Made by a program: the position numbers and the translations under genes | Shown here: positions 24,273 through 32,583 of the stretch, in pieces | How positions within the stretch are numbered: the first letter of the stretch is position 1 | Layout of the letters: each line of letters begins with the position of its first letter | Source of the DNA: Comamonas testosteroni ATCC 11996 | GTDB lineage: Bacteria; Pseudomonadota; Gammaproteobacteria; Burkholderiales; Burkholderiaceae_C | DNA: 64,000 nucleotides | Assembly (NCBI RefSeq): GCF_000241525.1 | Contig: NZ_AHIL01000012.1 | Span: 248,001-312,000 of the forward strand | Reading direction: 5' to 3' | The notes under the pieces: generated by a model | What the model was told of the DNA's origin: nothing | Seen by the model: the letters and a program-made list of their open reading frames with translations, nothing else | Database searches by the model: none

Positions 24273-26326
24273 CAGAATCGGTAACCGAGGTTCACATACC
24301 AGCTGCGCCCCGGCATGGGCAAGCCGTCTGCCAGCTGATACCACTTGTCGCCCAGATTGGCCACGCCGAAGTCCAGCGTGGTGTCCGGACGCGGCAGATA
24401 GCGCGCCCGCAGATTGGCCACGCCGTAGCCGGCCATCTGATAGACCTGGGCCTGGCCGCTGGCCGACAGCGGCACCTTGCGGCCCTGTTCTGCCTCCAGC
24501 TCGGCGCGCAGCTGCCACTGGGCCTGCGGATTCCATTGCAGGGCCGCCGTCAGGCGCTGGCGCGGCGTGTCCGTCAGCGTGATGCTGCGGTCGCTGAGAT
24601 TGGTACGGCTCAGATAGGTGTAGCCCGCATGCACAGCCCACTGGGCCGACAGTTGCTGCGCCAGCGACAGCTCAAGACCGACATTGCGCGTGCGCCCTAC
24701 GTTCTGCGCCTGGTTGCAGGTCTTGCCGCCACAGGCCGTGGAGTCCACGACCATGGTCTGGATCTGGTCGCGCACCCTGCTGTAGAACACGGCCGCCTGC
24801 CCCTTGCCGCCCTGCCAGGGCTTGCCGCTCAGGCCCAGCTCCAGATGGTTGGCCACCTCGGGCTTGAGGTCGGGGTTGGCCAGGGCCGTTCCCATGCGCG
24901 CCGAATAGCGGTCCTTGATGGTCGCAAAGCGGCTCTTGTGCGAGGCAATCAGATAGACCTCGTCGCCCTGGGCCGTGAGCGCATAGCTCAGTCGTGCCAG
25001 GCCGTTGGTGGCACTGGTGGAGCCCGTGGGCCACTGGTAGACCTGTTTGGCATCGCGCTGATCATGGCTCAGGCCCAGCGTCAGGCGCCAGCGCTCGGCC
25101 AGGGCGATGTGATCCTCGAGCACCAGCGAGGTGGTCACATCGCGGTAGTGCTTCTGCGGGTCCTTGCCCGAGGCCGCGTCGGTGTGCTCATCCTCCTTGT
25201 AGTGGAAGGCCGCATGCAGCTCATGACCGGAGAAGGCGTAGTTGACCCACTCCACGCTGGCACCCTTGCTCACATCCTTGTAGCTGCTGGTCGGATCGTG
25301 GGCCGTGTAGCTGGCGTCCTTGTACATGTCGAGACCGTTTTTGTAGGTGTCGTGGTAGAGGCGCGTCTTGAGCACATTGCTGCCGTTCAGACGGGTGGTG
25401 CTCAGGAAATACAGGCTGTCCTTGTCCCAGTAGGGCCAGCGCCAGTAGCGCACGGCGTTCTTCTGCGTGGACTGGCCGGTGTAGACGGGATTGCCCTTCT
25501 CGCCTTCCTGGCGCACATAGCCGATGGCGTATTCGTCCGTGGCATTGGGCGTGAGTCCGAGCTTGAAGGACAGGCGCTTGTCGGTTCGGTCCGCGTTCTC
25601 GCGATTGCTGCCGGTATCGGTGGGCTGCTTTTTGTAATCCCTGAAGCCCCGGGGCAGAGGAAAGCTGTCGGCCTCCAGGTAGGAGGCGCCCAGCTGGTAG
25701 TACCAGTTGCCCTGGTTGCCCCCCAGGTTGAAGCTCGCCCTGTGCTCGCCACCGCTGCCCACACCCAGGCGCACGTCGCCCTCGAAGGGCTTGACCGGTT
25801 TGCGCGTGACCAGATTGACGGCGCCGCCCAGCGTATTGGGGCCGTACAGCAGCGAGGCACCGGCCTTGGCCACGTTGATCTCGGCCAGGTCGAAGGTGGT
25901 GAAACGGCCCAGATCCACATAGCCGTCGTAGGGCACATACAGAGGCACGCCGTCCACAAAGATGGGCGCCTGGCGCGAATCGAAGCCGCGCAGATTGATC
26001 ATTTCCTCGTTGCGGCTGTTGCGCGAGAGGCTCACGCCAGGAAGATTGCGCACGGCATCGGCCACGGTGCTGGCGTTGCTGCGCTCCATTTCGGCACTGG
26101 ATACACGCTGCATGTCGCCGGCCCCGAGCTCCTCGGCCTCGCGCCGCGCGCTGACTTCCACCGTACCCAGCGTGAAGGTCTGGCTCGCGGCTTCGGCTGC
26201 GCCCGCAGCTGACACCTGCGCCCAGGCCGTGCCCATGGGCACGATGGCCAGCGCGCCCCACAACCAGCTGCGGCGAAGAACAAAACTCGGAGGATGGAGA
26301 GAGGAAACCGTGGAGTGCAATGACAT
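24272..26326 (-). CDS. TonB-dependent receptor of the putative molybdate/tungstate operon
   Basis: 684 residues with a signal peptide ending near GTAWAQ, a plug domain (LGTVEVSARREAEELG, VADAVRNLPGVSLSRNSRNEEMINLRGFDSRQ.., INVAKAGASLLYGPNTLGGAVNLVTRKP) and a barrel ending with the aromatic GRSWYVNLGYRF. It is the first gene of a six-gene operon. A 27-bp ModE-like palindrome lies about 50 bases upstream of its start, over the probable promoter. Receptors of this kind normally take up iron chelates or B12; here the context suggests molybdate, tungstate or a chelate of them. The ligand is inferred only. Confidence 0.9.
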   Translation of the reverse strand: MSLHSTVSSLHPPSFVLRRSWLWGALAIVPMGTAWAQVSAAGAAEAASQTFTLGTVEVSARREAEELGAGDMQRVSSAEMERSNASTVADAVRNLPGVSLSRNSRNEEMINLRGFDSRQAPIFVDGVPLYVPYDGYVDLGRFTTFDLAEINVAKAGASLLYGPNTLGGAVNLVTRKPVKPFEGDVRLGVGSGGEHRASFNLGGNQGNWYYQLGASYLEADSFPLPRGFRDYKKQPTDTGSNRENADRTDKRLSFKLGLTPNATDEYAIGYVRQEGEKGNPVYTGQSTQKNAVRYWRWPYWDKDSLYFLSTTRLNGSNVLKTRLYHDTYKNGLDMYKDASYTAHDPTSSYKDVSKGASVEWVNYAFSGHELHAAFHYKEDEHTDAASGKDPQKHYRDVTTSLVLEDHIALAERWRLTLGLSHDQRDAKQVYQWPTGSTSATNGLARLSYALTAQGDEVYLIASHKSRFATIKDRYSARMGTALANPDLKPEVANHLELGLSGKPWQGGKGQAAVFYSRVRDQIQTMVVDSTACGGKTCNQAQNVGRTRNVGLELSLAQQLSAQWAVHAGYTYLSRTNLSDRSITLTDTPRQRLTAALQWNPQAQWQLRAELEAEQGRKVPLSASGQAQVYQMAGYGVANLRARYLPRPDTTLDFGVANLGDKWYQLADGLPMPGRSWYVNLGYRF

Positions 26327-26376
26327 GGCGCGGGCTGGAATTTGTTGTCGAATGTAAAAAACCGTCGATTCTAGCC

Positions 26377-26403
26377 ATCGCTATTCATTTTTGGAATAAC
26401 GAT
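26377..26403. promoter_or_regulatory. ModE-like operator (Mo-box) upstream of the TonB operon
   Basis: Inverted repeat ATCGCTATTC (26377-26386) - 7 bases - GAATAACGAT (26394-26403), nine of ten positions complementary. The outer eight bases of each arm, ATCGCTAT and ATAACGAT, equal the ends of the consensus I recall for the molybdate-sensing repressor ModE (ATCGCTATATA-N6-TATATAACGAT). It lies between the TonB receptor start (26326) and the aldehyde dehydrogenase terminator (26445), where the promoter of the TonB operon must be. No modE gene is in the window. Confidence 0.72.
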
Positions 26404-26444
26404 CGACAAACAGTCCCCATAAGCCGCACGGCATACACATCCCA

Positions 26445-26471
26445 TGAAAAAGGCCACCCGAGGGTGGCCTT
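26445..26471 (-). terminator. Intrinsic terminator after the aldehyde dehydrogenase gene
   Basis: Perfect 10-bp stem AAGGCCACCC (26450-26459) / GGGTGGCCTT (26462-26471); on the minus strand it is followed by TTTCATG. Confidence 0.85.
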
Positions 26472-26491
26472 GCATCAGATGCCTTGCAAAT

Positions 26492-27946
26492 TCAAACGCA
26501 GCTGATTGCCACGGCCTTGGCTACCAGATAGGCCTCCAGCGCTTCCGGGCCGCCTTCGGAGCCGTAGCCCGAATCCTTGATGCCGCCAAAGGGCAGCTCG
26601 GCAGATGGCAGTGCCGGCTGGTTGATCCACAGCATGCCAGCTTCCACATCCTGTGACAGCTGGTGCGTCGTCTTGAGCGAGCGCGTAAAGGCATAGGCCG
26701 CCAGACCATAGGAGAGGCGATTGGCCTCCTGAATGGCATCCTCGATCTTGTCGAAGCCGCGAATCGCCGCCACGGGGCCGAAGGGCTCCTGGTTGAAGAT
26801 ATCGGCCGTCAAAGGCACGTCGGCCAGCACCGTGGGCGCAAAGAAGTTGCCCGCAGAACCAAAGGATGCGCCGCCCGTCATCAGCTTGGCACCACTTTGC
26901 TCGGCGTTCTGGATCAGCTGGGTCAGCGCGGTCACGCGACGCGGATTGGCCAGCGGCCCCATCTGCGTGCCCTGCTCCAGGCCGTTACCGACCTTCAATG
27001 CCTCGGCATGGGCGACCATCGCGCGCGTGAACTCCTCGCGCACGCTGTTGTGCACCAGAAAGCGCGTGGGCGAGATGCAGACCTGGCCCGCGTTGCGGAA
27101 CTTGGCCGCGCCTGCGGCCTTGACGGCCAGTTGCACGTCGGCATCCTCGGCCACGATCACGGGGGCATGGCCGCCGAGCTCCATGGTGGAGCGCTTCATG
27201 TGCAGGCCGGCCAGCGCTGCCAGTTGCTTGCCCACGGCCGTAGAGCCCGTAAAGGTCACCTTGCGGATCACCGGATGGGCAATCAGATATTCGGAAATCT
27301 GTGCGGGGTTGCCATAGACCAGGCCCACGACACCTGCAGGAATGCCGGCATCGACGAAACACTTGAGCAGCGCTGCGGGCGAGGCCGGAGTTTCTTCGGG
27401 GGCCTTGACCAGGAAGGAGCAGCCCGAAGCCAGGGCCGCGCCGATCTTGCGCACGATCTGGTTGACGGGGAAGTTCCAGGGCGTGAAGGCAGCCACGGGC
27501 CCCACGGGCTCCTTGATCACCAGTTGCTGCTGCTCGGGGCGACGCGAAGGCACGATGCGGCCATAGACACGCAGAGCCTCGTCGGCAAACCATTCGATGA
27601 TGCCGGCGCCGGCAATGATTTCCACCTTGGCCTCGGCCAGCGGCTTGCCCTGCTCCTGCGTCAGCAGCGCGGCGATCTCGTCGGCACGCTCCTTGAGCAG
27701 GGCTGCTGCACGGCGCATGATGGCGCCGCGCTCATGGGCAGACACCTTGCGCCAGACCTGAAAGCCCTTGTCTGCCGCCGCCAGGGCGCGGTCCAGGTCG
27801 GCAATATCGGCATGGGCCACACGGCCAATCACCTCGCCGCTTGCCGGGTTGCGCACATCAATTTTCTTGCCGCTGGCAGCGTCCTGCCACTGACCGTCGA
27901 TCAAAAGCTGGGTATCAGGATATGCAGTGCTCATCGCATGACTCAT
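26492..27946 (-). CDS. NAD(P)-dependent aldehyde dehydrogenase, succinate-semialdehyde type
   Basis: 484 residues with the full aldehyde dehydrogenase core: [14 protein letters not shown] (Asn of the oxyanion hole), cofactor loop [11 protein letters not shown], catalytic Glu in [11 protein letters not shown], catalytic Cys in [14 protein letters not shown], and [12 protein letters not shown] with [15 protein letters not shown] near the end. The sequence resembles the GabD/succinate-semialdehyde group, but related enzymes act on other semialdehydes, so the substrate is uncertain. ATG at 27934 is an alternative start four codons in. It is a single-gene unit: a terminator follows, and 134 bases separate it from cobA. 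Confidence 0.88.
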   Translation of the reverse strand: MSHAMSTAYPDTQLLIDGQWQDAASGKKIDVRNPASGEVIGRVAHADIADLDRALAAADKGFQVWRKVSAHERGAIMRRAAALLKERADEIAALLTQEQGKPLAEAKVEIIAGAGIIEWFADEALRVYGRIVPSRRPEQQQLVIKEPVGPVAAFTPWNFPVNQIVRKIGAALASGCSFLVKAPEETPASPAALLKCFVDAGIPAGVVGLVYGNPAQISEYLIAHPVIRKVTFTGSTAVGKQLAALAGLHMKRSTMELGGHAPVIVAEDADVQLAVKAAGAAKFRNAGQVCISPTRFLVHNSVREEFTRAMVAHAEALKVGNGLEQGTQMGPLANPRRVTALTQLIQNAEQSGAKLMTGGASFGSAGNFFAPTVLADVPLTADIFNQEPFGPVAAIRGFDKIEDAIQEANRLSYGLAAYAFTRSLKTTHQLSQDVEAGMLWINQPALPSAELPFGGIKDSGYGSEGGPEALEAYLVAKAVAISCV

Positions 27947-28080
27947 AGGTGTCGGCCGCCGCTATCCCCCTGCAGACTGACGAGGCCGGGTGTGACAAAT
28001 GTTCAGGGGTTACCGGACAAATTCTAGTCATGCAGGCTCGGCACTCAGACAAAAGGGAGACAGCTGTCAGCAATCGGGCT

Positions 28081-28905
28081 TTACGCACCCACGGCGCGGC
28101 GCAGCTGCACCTGCTCCAGCAGGACGTCAAGGCCGGCTTCCGACGATGCGGCAAGACCGACGACGTCGCCCACCACGAACACGCAGGGACTGCCCAGTCC
28201 GCTGCATGCCAGCGCCTGCGTCATCTGCCCCAGATCGGTCAGTATCTGCTGCTGTGCGGGCAGGCTGGCGTTCTGGACCAGGGCCACGGGAGTCGTAGCC
28301 GGCAGTCCGCCGGCCAGCAGCTGCTGCTGGATGATGCCAGCAGTGGCAACGCCCATGTAGATCACCAGCGTCAGCCCCAGCATGCGGGCCGTGCCGGCCA
28401 GCAGTTGCCAGTCATGGCCGGCGCTGCCCGGCTTGGCGTGACCTGTGATGAACACCACGCCATGGGCATGGTCGCGATGGGTCAGCGGCACGCCCAGGCT
28501 GGTGGCGGCCGCCAGCCCTGCGGTGATGCCGTTGACCACTTCCACGGCGATTCCGGCTGTGCGCAGATGCTCGACCTCCTCGCCGCCACGGCCGAAGATG
28601 AAGGGATCGCCGCCCTTGAGGCGCACCACCAGCTCGCCCTGGCGCGCCGCCAGGATCATGAGCTTTTCGATGAATTCCTGTGAGGTGCTTTCGCGCCCGC
28701 CGCGCTTGCCCACATGGACGACGCGGGCGCTAGCGCTGGCAAGCTTCACGATGTCGGCAGACACCAGGTCGTCGGCCAGCAGCAGCGTGGCGGACTGGAT
28801 CAGTCTCAGCGCCTTGAGCGTGAGCAGCTCCGGATCGCCGGGGCCGGCACCGACCAGATAGCAGCGGCCCACGGGCGGCAGGGAAGTGGCATGGCTGTTT
28901 GTCAT
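28081..28905 (-). CDS. cobA: Uroporphyrinogen-III C-methyltransferase
   Basis: About 274 residues from ATG 28905, chosen over 28935 because GAAAGG precedes it. It transfers two methyl groups from S-adenosylmethionine to uroporphyrinogen III, giving precorrin-2, the precursor of siroheme. Motifs: YLVGAGPGDPELLTLKALR near the N-terminus, HVGKRGG, VVRLKGGDPFIFGRGGEE, and TGHAKPG. No dehydrogenase/ferrochelatase (CysG N-terminal) part is present. It is the last gene of the nirB-nirD-nasA-cobA run, 36 bases after nasA, which fits a job of supplying siroheme for NirB. Confidence 0.93.
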   Translation of the reverse strand: MTNSHATSLPPVGRCYLVGAGPGDPELLTLKALRLIQSATLLLADDLVSADIVKLASASARVVHVGKRGGRESTSQEFIEKLMILAARQGELVVRLKGGDPFIFGRGGEEVEHLRTAGIAVEVVNGITAGLAAATSLGVPLTHRDHAHGVVFITGHAKPGSAGHDWQLLAGTARMLGLTLVIYMGVATAGIIQQQLLAGGLPATTPVALVQNASLPAQQQILTDLGQMTQALACSGLGSPCVFVVGDVVGLAASSEAGLDVLLEQVQLRRAVGA

Positions 28906-28941
28906 GGCTGGCCTTTCATATGCATTGCCGGACATCGAAAT

Positions 28942-31803
28942 CTAGGCAGCAACCGGAAGGGCTGCCGACTGCGGCGCAGGCGTCGCATGCACCAGTTGCT
29001 TGATCCTTGGAATGCAGGAGCCGCAGCGCGTGCCGCAACCCAGGGAAGACTTGAGCTGGGCGAGTCGCTCGTCGGCGGAGCCCTCGCACGCAGTCAGTGC
29101 CGAGCTGATGCTGGCCTCATCCACATTCATGCAGGCACATATCTGTGGCGACCGGGCCGGCATGGCGGCGGGCGGCTTGGCACCCGAGGACAGCAGCAGA
29201 CGCCCATAGCTTTGCACCGATTGCTCGTCGCGCAGTACCGGCCCCAGCCAGCGGCCGGCGCTGGCATCGCCGCAAAGCAAAAAAGCATCGAGCCTGGGCT
29301 CCTCGGTCTGCCGGCCTATCGCCATGGCCCGGCTGCATTGGCGACGCGCATCGGCATAGCGCATGGCCTGCGGGCCATCGAGCTGCAGCAGGCTGTGCAG
29401 CCGCGCCAGCACTTCGGCATCGGGCTGCGCATAGGCCGCCGCGCGGAACTGCACGCCGGTGCGACCCTGATCCGCTTTTTCAAGCGGCACGGCGCGCCCG
29501 AACAGCACACAGCTGGCGAAGTCGAATTCGGCCATCAGTTCGGTCAAAGCCTGGCGAACCGACTGCACCTGCCGTTCATCCAGCCAGGCCATGCCCAGAC
29601 AGGTCCAGGGCAGCTCGGCCTTGAGCAGCTTCACGGCCACATGCTTGAGTTCTGGCTGCTTGGAGCGCGGGCAGCGCTCGGGCGTGGTCAAGGCGTTGAC
29701 ACCCGCAAGCCGCTGCCCCTTGGAGCCCAGGCCGCTCAGGTACATGCTGCCCCAGTGCATGGGCAGATACAGCTGTGCGGGCTGCAAGCCCGGGTCAGCC
29801 TGAACGGGCAACACAATGGCGCCATAGCGGCTGGACAGGTGGACCAGATCGCCCTCCTGCAGCTGCAGGCGCTGCATGTCCTGGGGATTGACCTGCAGCT
29901 GCGGTTCGCTGACATGGGCGAACAGGCGTCCCAGCTGGCCAGTGCGCGTCATGCCATGCCATTGATCGCGCAGGCGACCGGTATTGAGACTGAACGGATG
30001 CCGCGCATCGCGCGGCACGGCCGGCGCCTGCCAGGCCTGGACGTCAAAGCGTGCGCGCCCGTCCGTCGTCGCAAACACCGCATCGCCATACAGACGCTGG
30101 CGGCCCTGGCTGGCGCCTTGTGGCATGGGCCATTGCTGGGGTCCCTTGACCTCCAGCATCGCCCAGCTCAGACCCGTGATATCCAGATCGCGCCCATGTG
30201 TGGATTCGCGATGCTCGTTCCAGATGGCTTCTGCACCCGCGTCGGCATTCGCGGTGTCATAGGGAAACAAGCTTGGCAGCGAGGGCCGCAGATGCTCTTC
30301 CAGACGCTGCGCCAGTTGCACGCCTATCTGCCAGTCATGGCGTGCCGCCCCCGGCGCGACCACAGCGGCGCGCACCCGCGAGATGCGTCGCTCGCTGTTC
30401 GTGACGGTGCCCAGCTTCTCGCCCCAGGTGGAGGCTGGCAGCAACCAGTCGGCATAGGCCGTGGTCTCGGTCGCGGCAAAAGCCTCCTGCACCACCACCA
30501 GCTCAGCACGCTCCAGCGCCCTGCGCACCATGGCCTGTTCGGGCATGCTCTGCGCGGGGTTGGTACAGGCAATCCACAAGGCCTTGATCTGGCCGTCGGC
30601 AGCGGCCTCGAACATCTCCAGCGCGGATTTGCCGGGCTGCGCGGGAATCGACTCCACCCCCCATAGCCGTGCCACTTCGGTCCGGTGCTCGGCGTTGGCC
30701 AGATCGCGATGCGCGCTGAGCAGATTCGACAGTCCGCCCACCTCGCGCCCGCCCATGGCATTGGGCTGGCCCGTCAGCGACAGAGGCCCGGCACCAGGCC
30801 TGCCGATCTGGCCCGTCGCCAGATGCAGGTTGATCAGCGCCGCATTATTGGCCGTGCCGCTGCGGCTCTGGTTGAGACCCTGGCAGTACAGGCTGAGCGT
30901 GGGGCGACGCACATCCGTCGGCTCCTGGGCACCGCCCAGCGCCATCCAGCGCGCCGCCTGGTACAGGTCCGCCACGGGCAGGCCGCAGATGGCAGCGACC
31001 TTCTCGGGCGTGGCTTCGCGCACCAGTTCCTTGAGCTGTGCAAAGCCGCTGGTGTGCTGCGCGATGAAGGCGCTGTCCGTCCAGCCCTCCCACAGCATGA
31101 TGTGCAGCAGACCGTGAAACAGCATCACATCGCTGCCCGGCTGCAGCGGCAAATAGAGATCGGCCAGCTCTGCGGTCTCGGTACGGCGCGGATCGGCCAC
31201 GATGATCCTGAGCTGCGGATTGCGCGCCCTGGCCTCTTCCACACGCCTGAACAGAATCGGATGCGCCCAGGCCATGTTGCTGCCCGTGATGAGCATGCAG
31301 CCGGCCAGATCTATGTCCTCATAGCAGGCCGGTGGTGCATCGGCGCCCAGCGTGGCCTTGTAGCCGGCCACGGCGCTGCTCATGCACAGGCGCGAATTGG
31401 TGTCGAGATTGTTGGTGCCCAGCAGGCCTTTGACCAGTTTGTTGAAGACGTAGTAGTCCTCGGTCAGCAGCTGGCCGCTGAGATAGAAACCCAGAGCATC
31501 GGGTCCATGAGCGGCGTGAATGCCGGCGATACACGCCGCCAGCTCGTCCAGGGCCTGATCCCAGCTCACGGCCTGCGGTGCGGATGTCCGCTCCAGCCTG
31601 CGCATGGGCTGCAGCAGGCGTGCCTGCTGGGCATAGGCGGGCGCGGCCGTCAGATGCAGGGTGCTGCCCTTGGTGCACAGACGTCCGAAGTTGGCAGGAT
31701 GCTCGGGATCGCCGCGCACGCCAGTAATCTGCAGGCCATCGGACTCGATGATCACGCCGCAGCCGACACCGCAATAGGGGCAAGTGGATTTGGTTTCTTT
31801 CAT
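28942..31803 (-). CDS. nasA: Assimilatory nitrate reductase, catalytic subunit with C-terminal [2Fe-2S] domain
   Basis: 953 residues. Reduces nitrate to nitrite in the cytoplasm. N-terminal [4Fe-4S] site CPYCGVGC with the fourth Cys in GRLCTKGS; molybdopterin (bis-MGD) domains through about residue 680, including GFYLSGQLLTEDYY, the active-site Cys region TNSRLCMSSAVAGYK, GSNMAWAHPILFRR and LTGQPNAMGGREVG. After about residue 860 a BFD-like domain has Cys motifs CACMNVDE and LGCGTRCGSC. This is the NasA/NasC type that takes electrons from a separate donor. No signal peptide. Its ATG overlaps the stop of a 42-codon upstream frame whose start mimics its own N-terminus (see 31800-31928). Confidence 0.95.
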   Translation of the reverse strand: MKETKSTCPYCGVGCGVIIESDGLQITGVRGDPEHPANFGRLCTKGSTLHLTAAPAYAQQARLLQPMRRLERTSAPQAVSWDQALDELAACIAGIHAAHGPDALGFYLSGQLLTEDYYVFNKLVKGLLGTNNLDTNSRLCMSSAVAGYKATLGADAPPACYEDIDLAGCMLITGSNMAWAHPILFRRVEEARARNPQLRIIVADPRRTETAELADLYLPLQPGSDVMLFHGLLHIMLWEGWTDSAFIAQHTSGFAQLKELVREATPEKVAAICGLPVADLYQAARWMALGGAQEPTDVRRPTLSLYCQGLNQSRSGTANNAALINLHLATGQIGRPGAGPLSLTGQPNAMGGREVGGLSNLLSAHRDLANAEHRTEVARLWGVESIPAQPGKSALEMFEAAADGQIKALWIACTNPAQSMPEQAMVRRALERAELVVVQEAFAATETTAYADWLLPASTWGEKLGTVTNSERRISRVRAAVVAPGAARHDWQIGVQLAQRLEEHLRPSLPSLFPYDTANADAGAEAIWNEHRESTHGRDLDITGLSWAMLEVKGPQQWPMPQGASQGRQRLYGDAVFATTDGRARFDVQAWQAPAVPRDARHPFSLNTGRLRDQWHGMTRTGQLGRLFAHVSEPQLQVNPQDMQRLQLQEGDLVHLSSRYGAIVLPVQADPGLQPAQLYLPMHWGSMYLSGLGSKGQRLAGVNALTTPERCPRSKQPELKHVAVKLLKAELPWTCLGMAWLDERQVQSVRQALTELMAEFDFASCVLFGRAVPLEKADQGRTGVQFRAAAYAQPDAEVLARLHSLLQLDGPQAMRYADARRQCSRAMAIGRQTEEPRLDAFLLCGDASAGRWLGPVLRDEQSVQSYGRLLLSSGAKPPAAMPARSPQICACMNVDEASISSALTACEGSADERLAQLKSSLGCGTRCGSCIPRIKQLVHATPAPQSAALPVAA

Positions 31804-31928
31804 GGCGTCACCGAAGAGAGGCTGCGGCGCCCATGTTCACTCCTGCGCGGGCCGCCGCAACGCGGACCGCCGAAGGCGAGTCCGCAGCCCACGCCGCAGC
31901 AGGGACAGGTGGATCGGGTCTCATGCAT
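31800..31928 (-). CDS. Short leader frame resembling the NasA N-terminus
   Basis: 42 codons, ATG at 31928, TGA overlapping the nasA ATG (ATGA at 31800-31803). The first 16 residues, MHETRSTCPCCGVGCG, match NasA's MKETKSTCPYCGVGCG, including the C-x2-C-x3-C iron-sulfur spacing; the remainder (LAFGGPRCGGPRRSEHG...) does not match. The matching parts differ at five or so synonymous positions, so this is not a very recent copy. It could be a translated leader that couples to nasA, or the remnant of a second molybdenum-enzyme gene. Only a weak GAAAG precedes the ATG. Too short for standard gene calling. Confidence 0.5.
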   Translation of the reverse strand: MHETRSTCPCCGVGCGLAFGGPRCGGPRRSEHGRRSLSSVTP

Positions 31929-32007
31929 GGCAGACTTTCAGTGAAATCATGCTGTAACGCCTTCTGAGTAGGCGCATGCAGCTATTCATTTCATATCAAC
32001 AGAGACA

Positions 32008-32406
32008 CTAGGCCGTAGCGCAGCCGGATTTGCCCGCGCAGTGCGCAGGACCGGCATGCGGGCGGGTCTGCTCCAGTGCTCGGCTGGCCAGTTCGTCGGC
32101 ACGCAGTTGCACCGCACCGTCCTGCACACGCACGCTGAAATAAGGCGTGCAGCCCTCGTCGGGCGCAGCCGCCTCGCCGGAGCTCAGCGCAATCGTCCAG
32201 TTGTGCAGCGGGCAGGCCACGCTGCGCCCGAACACAATGCCTTGCGACAGCGGACCGCCCTTGTGCGGGCAGCGGTCCAGCAGCGCAAACACCTCGTCGT
32301 CGGCATTGCGGAACACGGCCACATCCAGCCCTTGTGCACGCGCTACGCGGCGTGCTCCCAGCACGGGGATGTCGTCCATCGTGCAGATAGAAATCCATTC
32401 GCTCAT
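32008..32406 (-). CDS. nirD: Nitrite reductase small subunit (Rieske-type)
   Basis: 132 residues. Partner of NirB in NADH-dependent nitrite reduction to ammonium. Starts MSEWISICTMDDIPVLGARRV after a good TAGGAGATGTAA site. The Rieske-like motif is complete: CPHKGGPLSQG ... CPLHNWTIAL, with both Cys-x-His pairs, so it probably holds a [2Fe-2S] cluster. The C-terminal tail HAGPAHCAGKSGCATA adds two further Cys not needed for the cluster. A 177-base gap containing a GC-rich repeat separates it from nirB. Confidence 0.93.
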   Translation of the reverse strand: MSEWISICTMDDIPVLGARRVARAQGLDVAVFRNADDEVFALLDRCPHKGGPLSQGIVFGRSVACPLHNWTIALSSGEAAAPDEGCTPYFSVRVQDGAVQLRADELASRALEQTRPHAGPAHCAGKSGCATA

Positions 32407-32423
32407 TTACATCTCCTAAGCTT

Positions 32424-32530
32424 CCCCTGAGCCGCTTTGCGGCTTCCCCCTCTCTCACTTCGCGGGAGGGGGACGACGGCCTCACTACGGGACGGCGGGG
32501 CCGCCCAGGCCCTTGCTCGCCGTCCCTTGG
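32424..32530. repeat. GC-rich intergenic repeat, copy B
   Basis: Blocks CCCCTGAGCCGCTTTGCGGC, TTCCCCCTCTCTCACTTCGC, GGGAGGGGGACGACGGCCTC and GACGGCGGGGCCGCCCAGG occur in the same order as in the copy at 9445. It lies inside the nirB-nirD gap, between cotranscribed genes, so it will be part of the mRNA. Confidence 0.65.
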
Positions 32531-32583
32531 CTATGCCGCGCCAGGTTCGTAAATTGCTGAAAAATTGAAAGAGGTTCTCGGTT

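Noticed and set aside
24273..24641. Extension of the TupA-like reading frame 123 codons upstream
   Set aside because: The extra part overlaps the TonB receptor coding end and has Arg/Gly-rich composition; the TGATG overlap and signal peptide at 24272 mark the real start.
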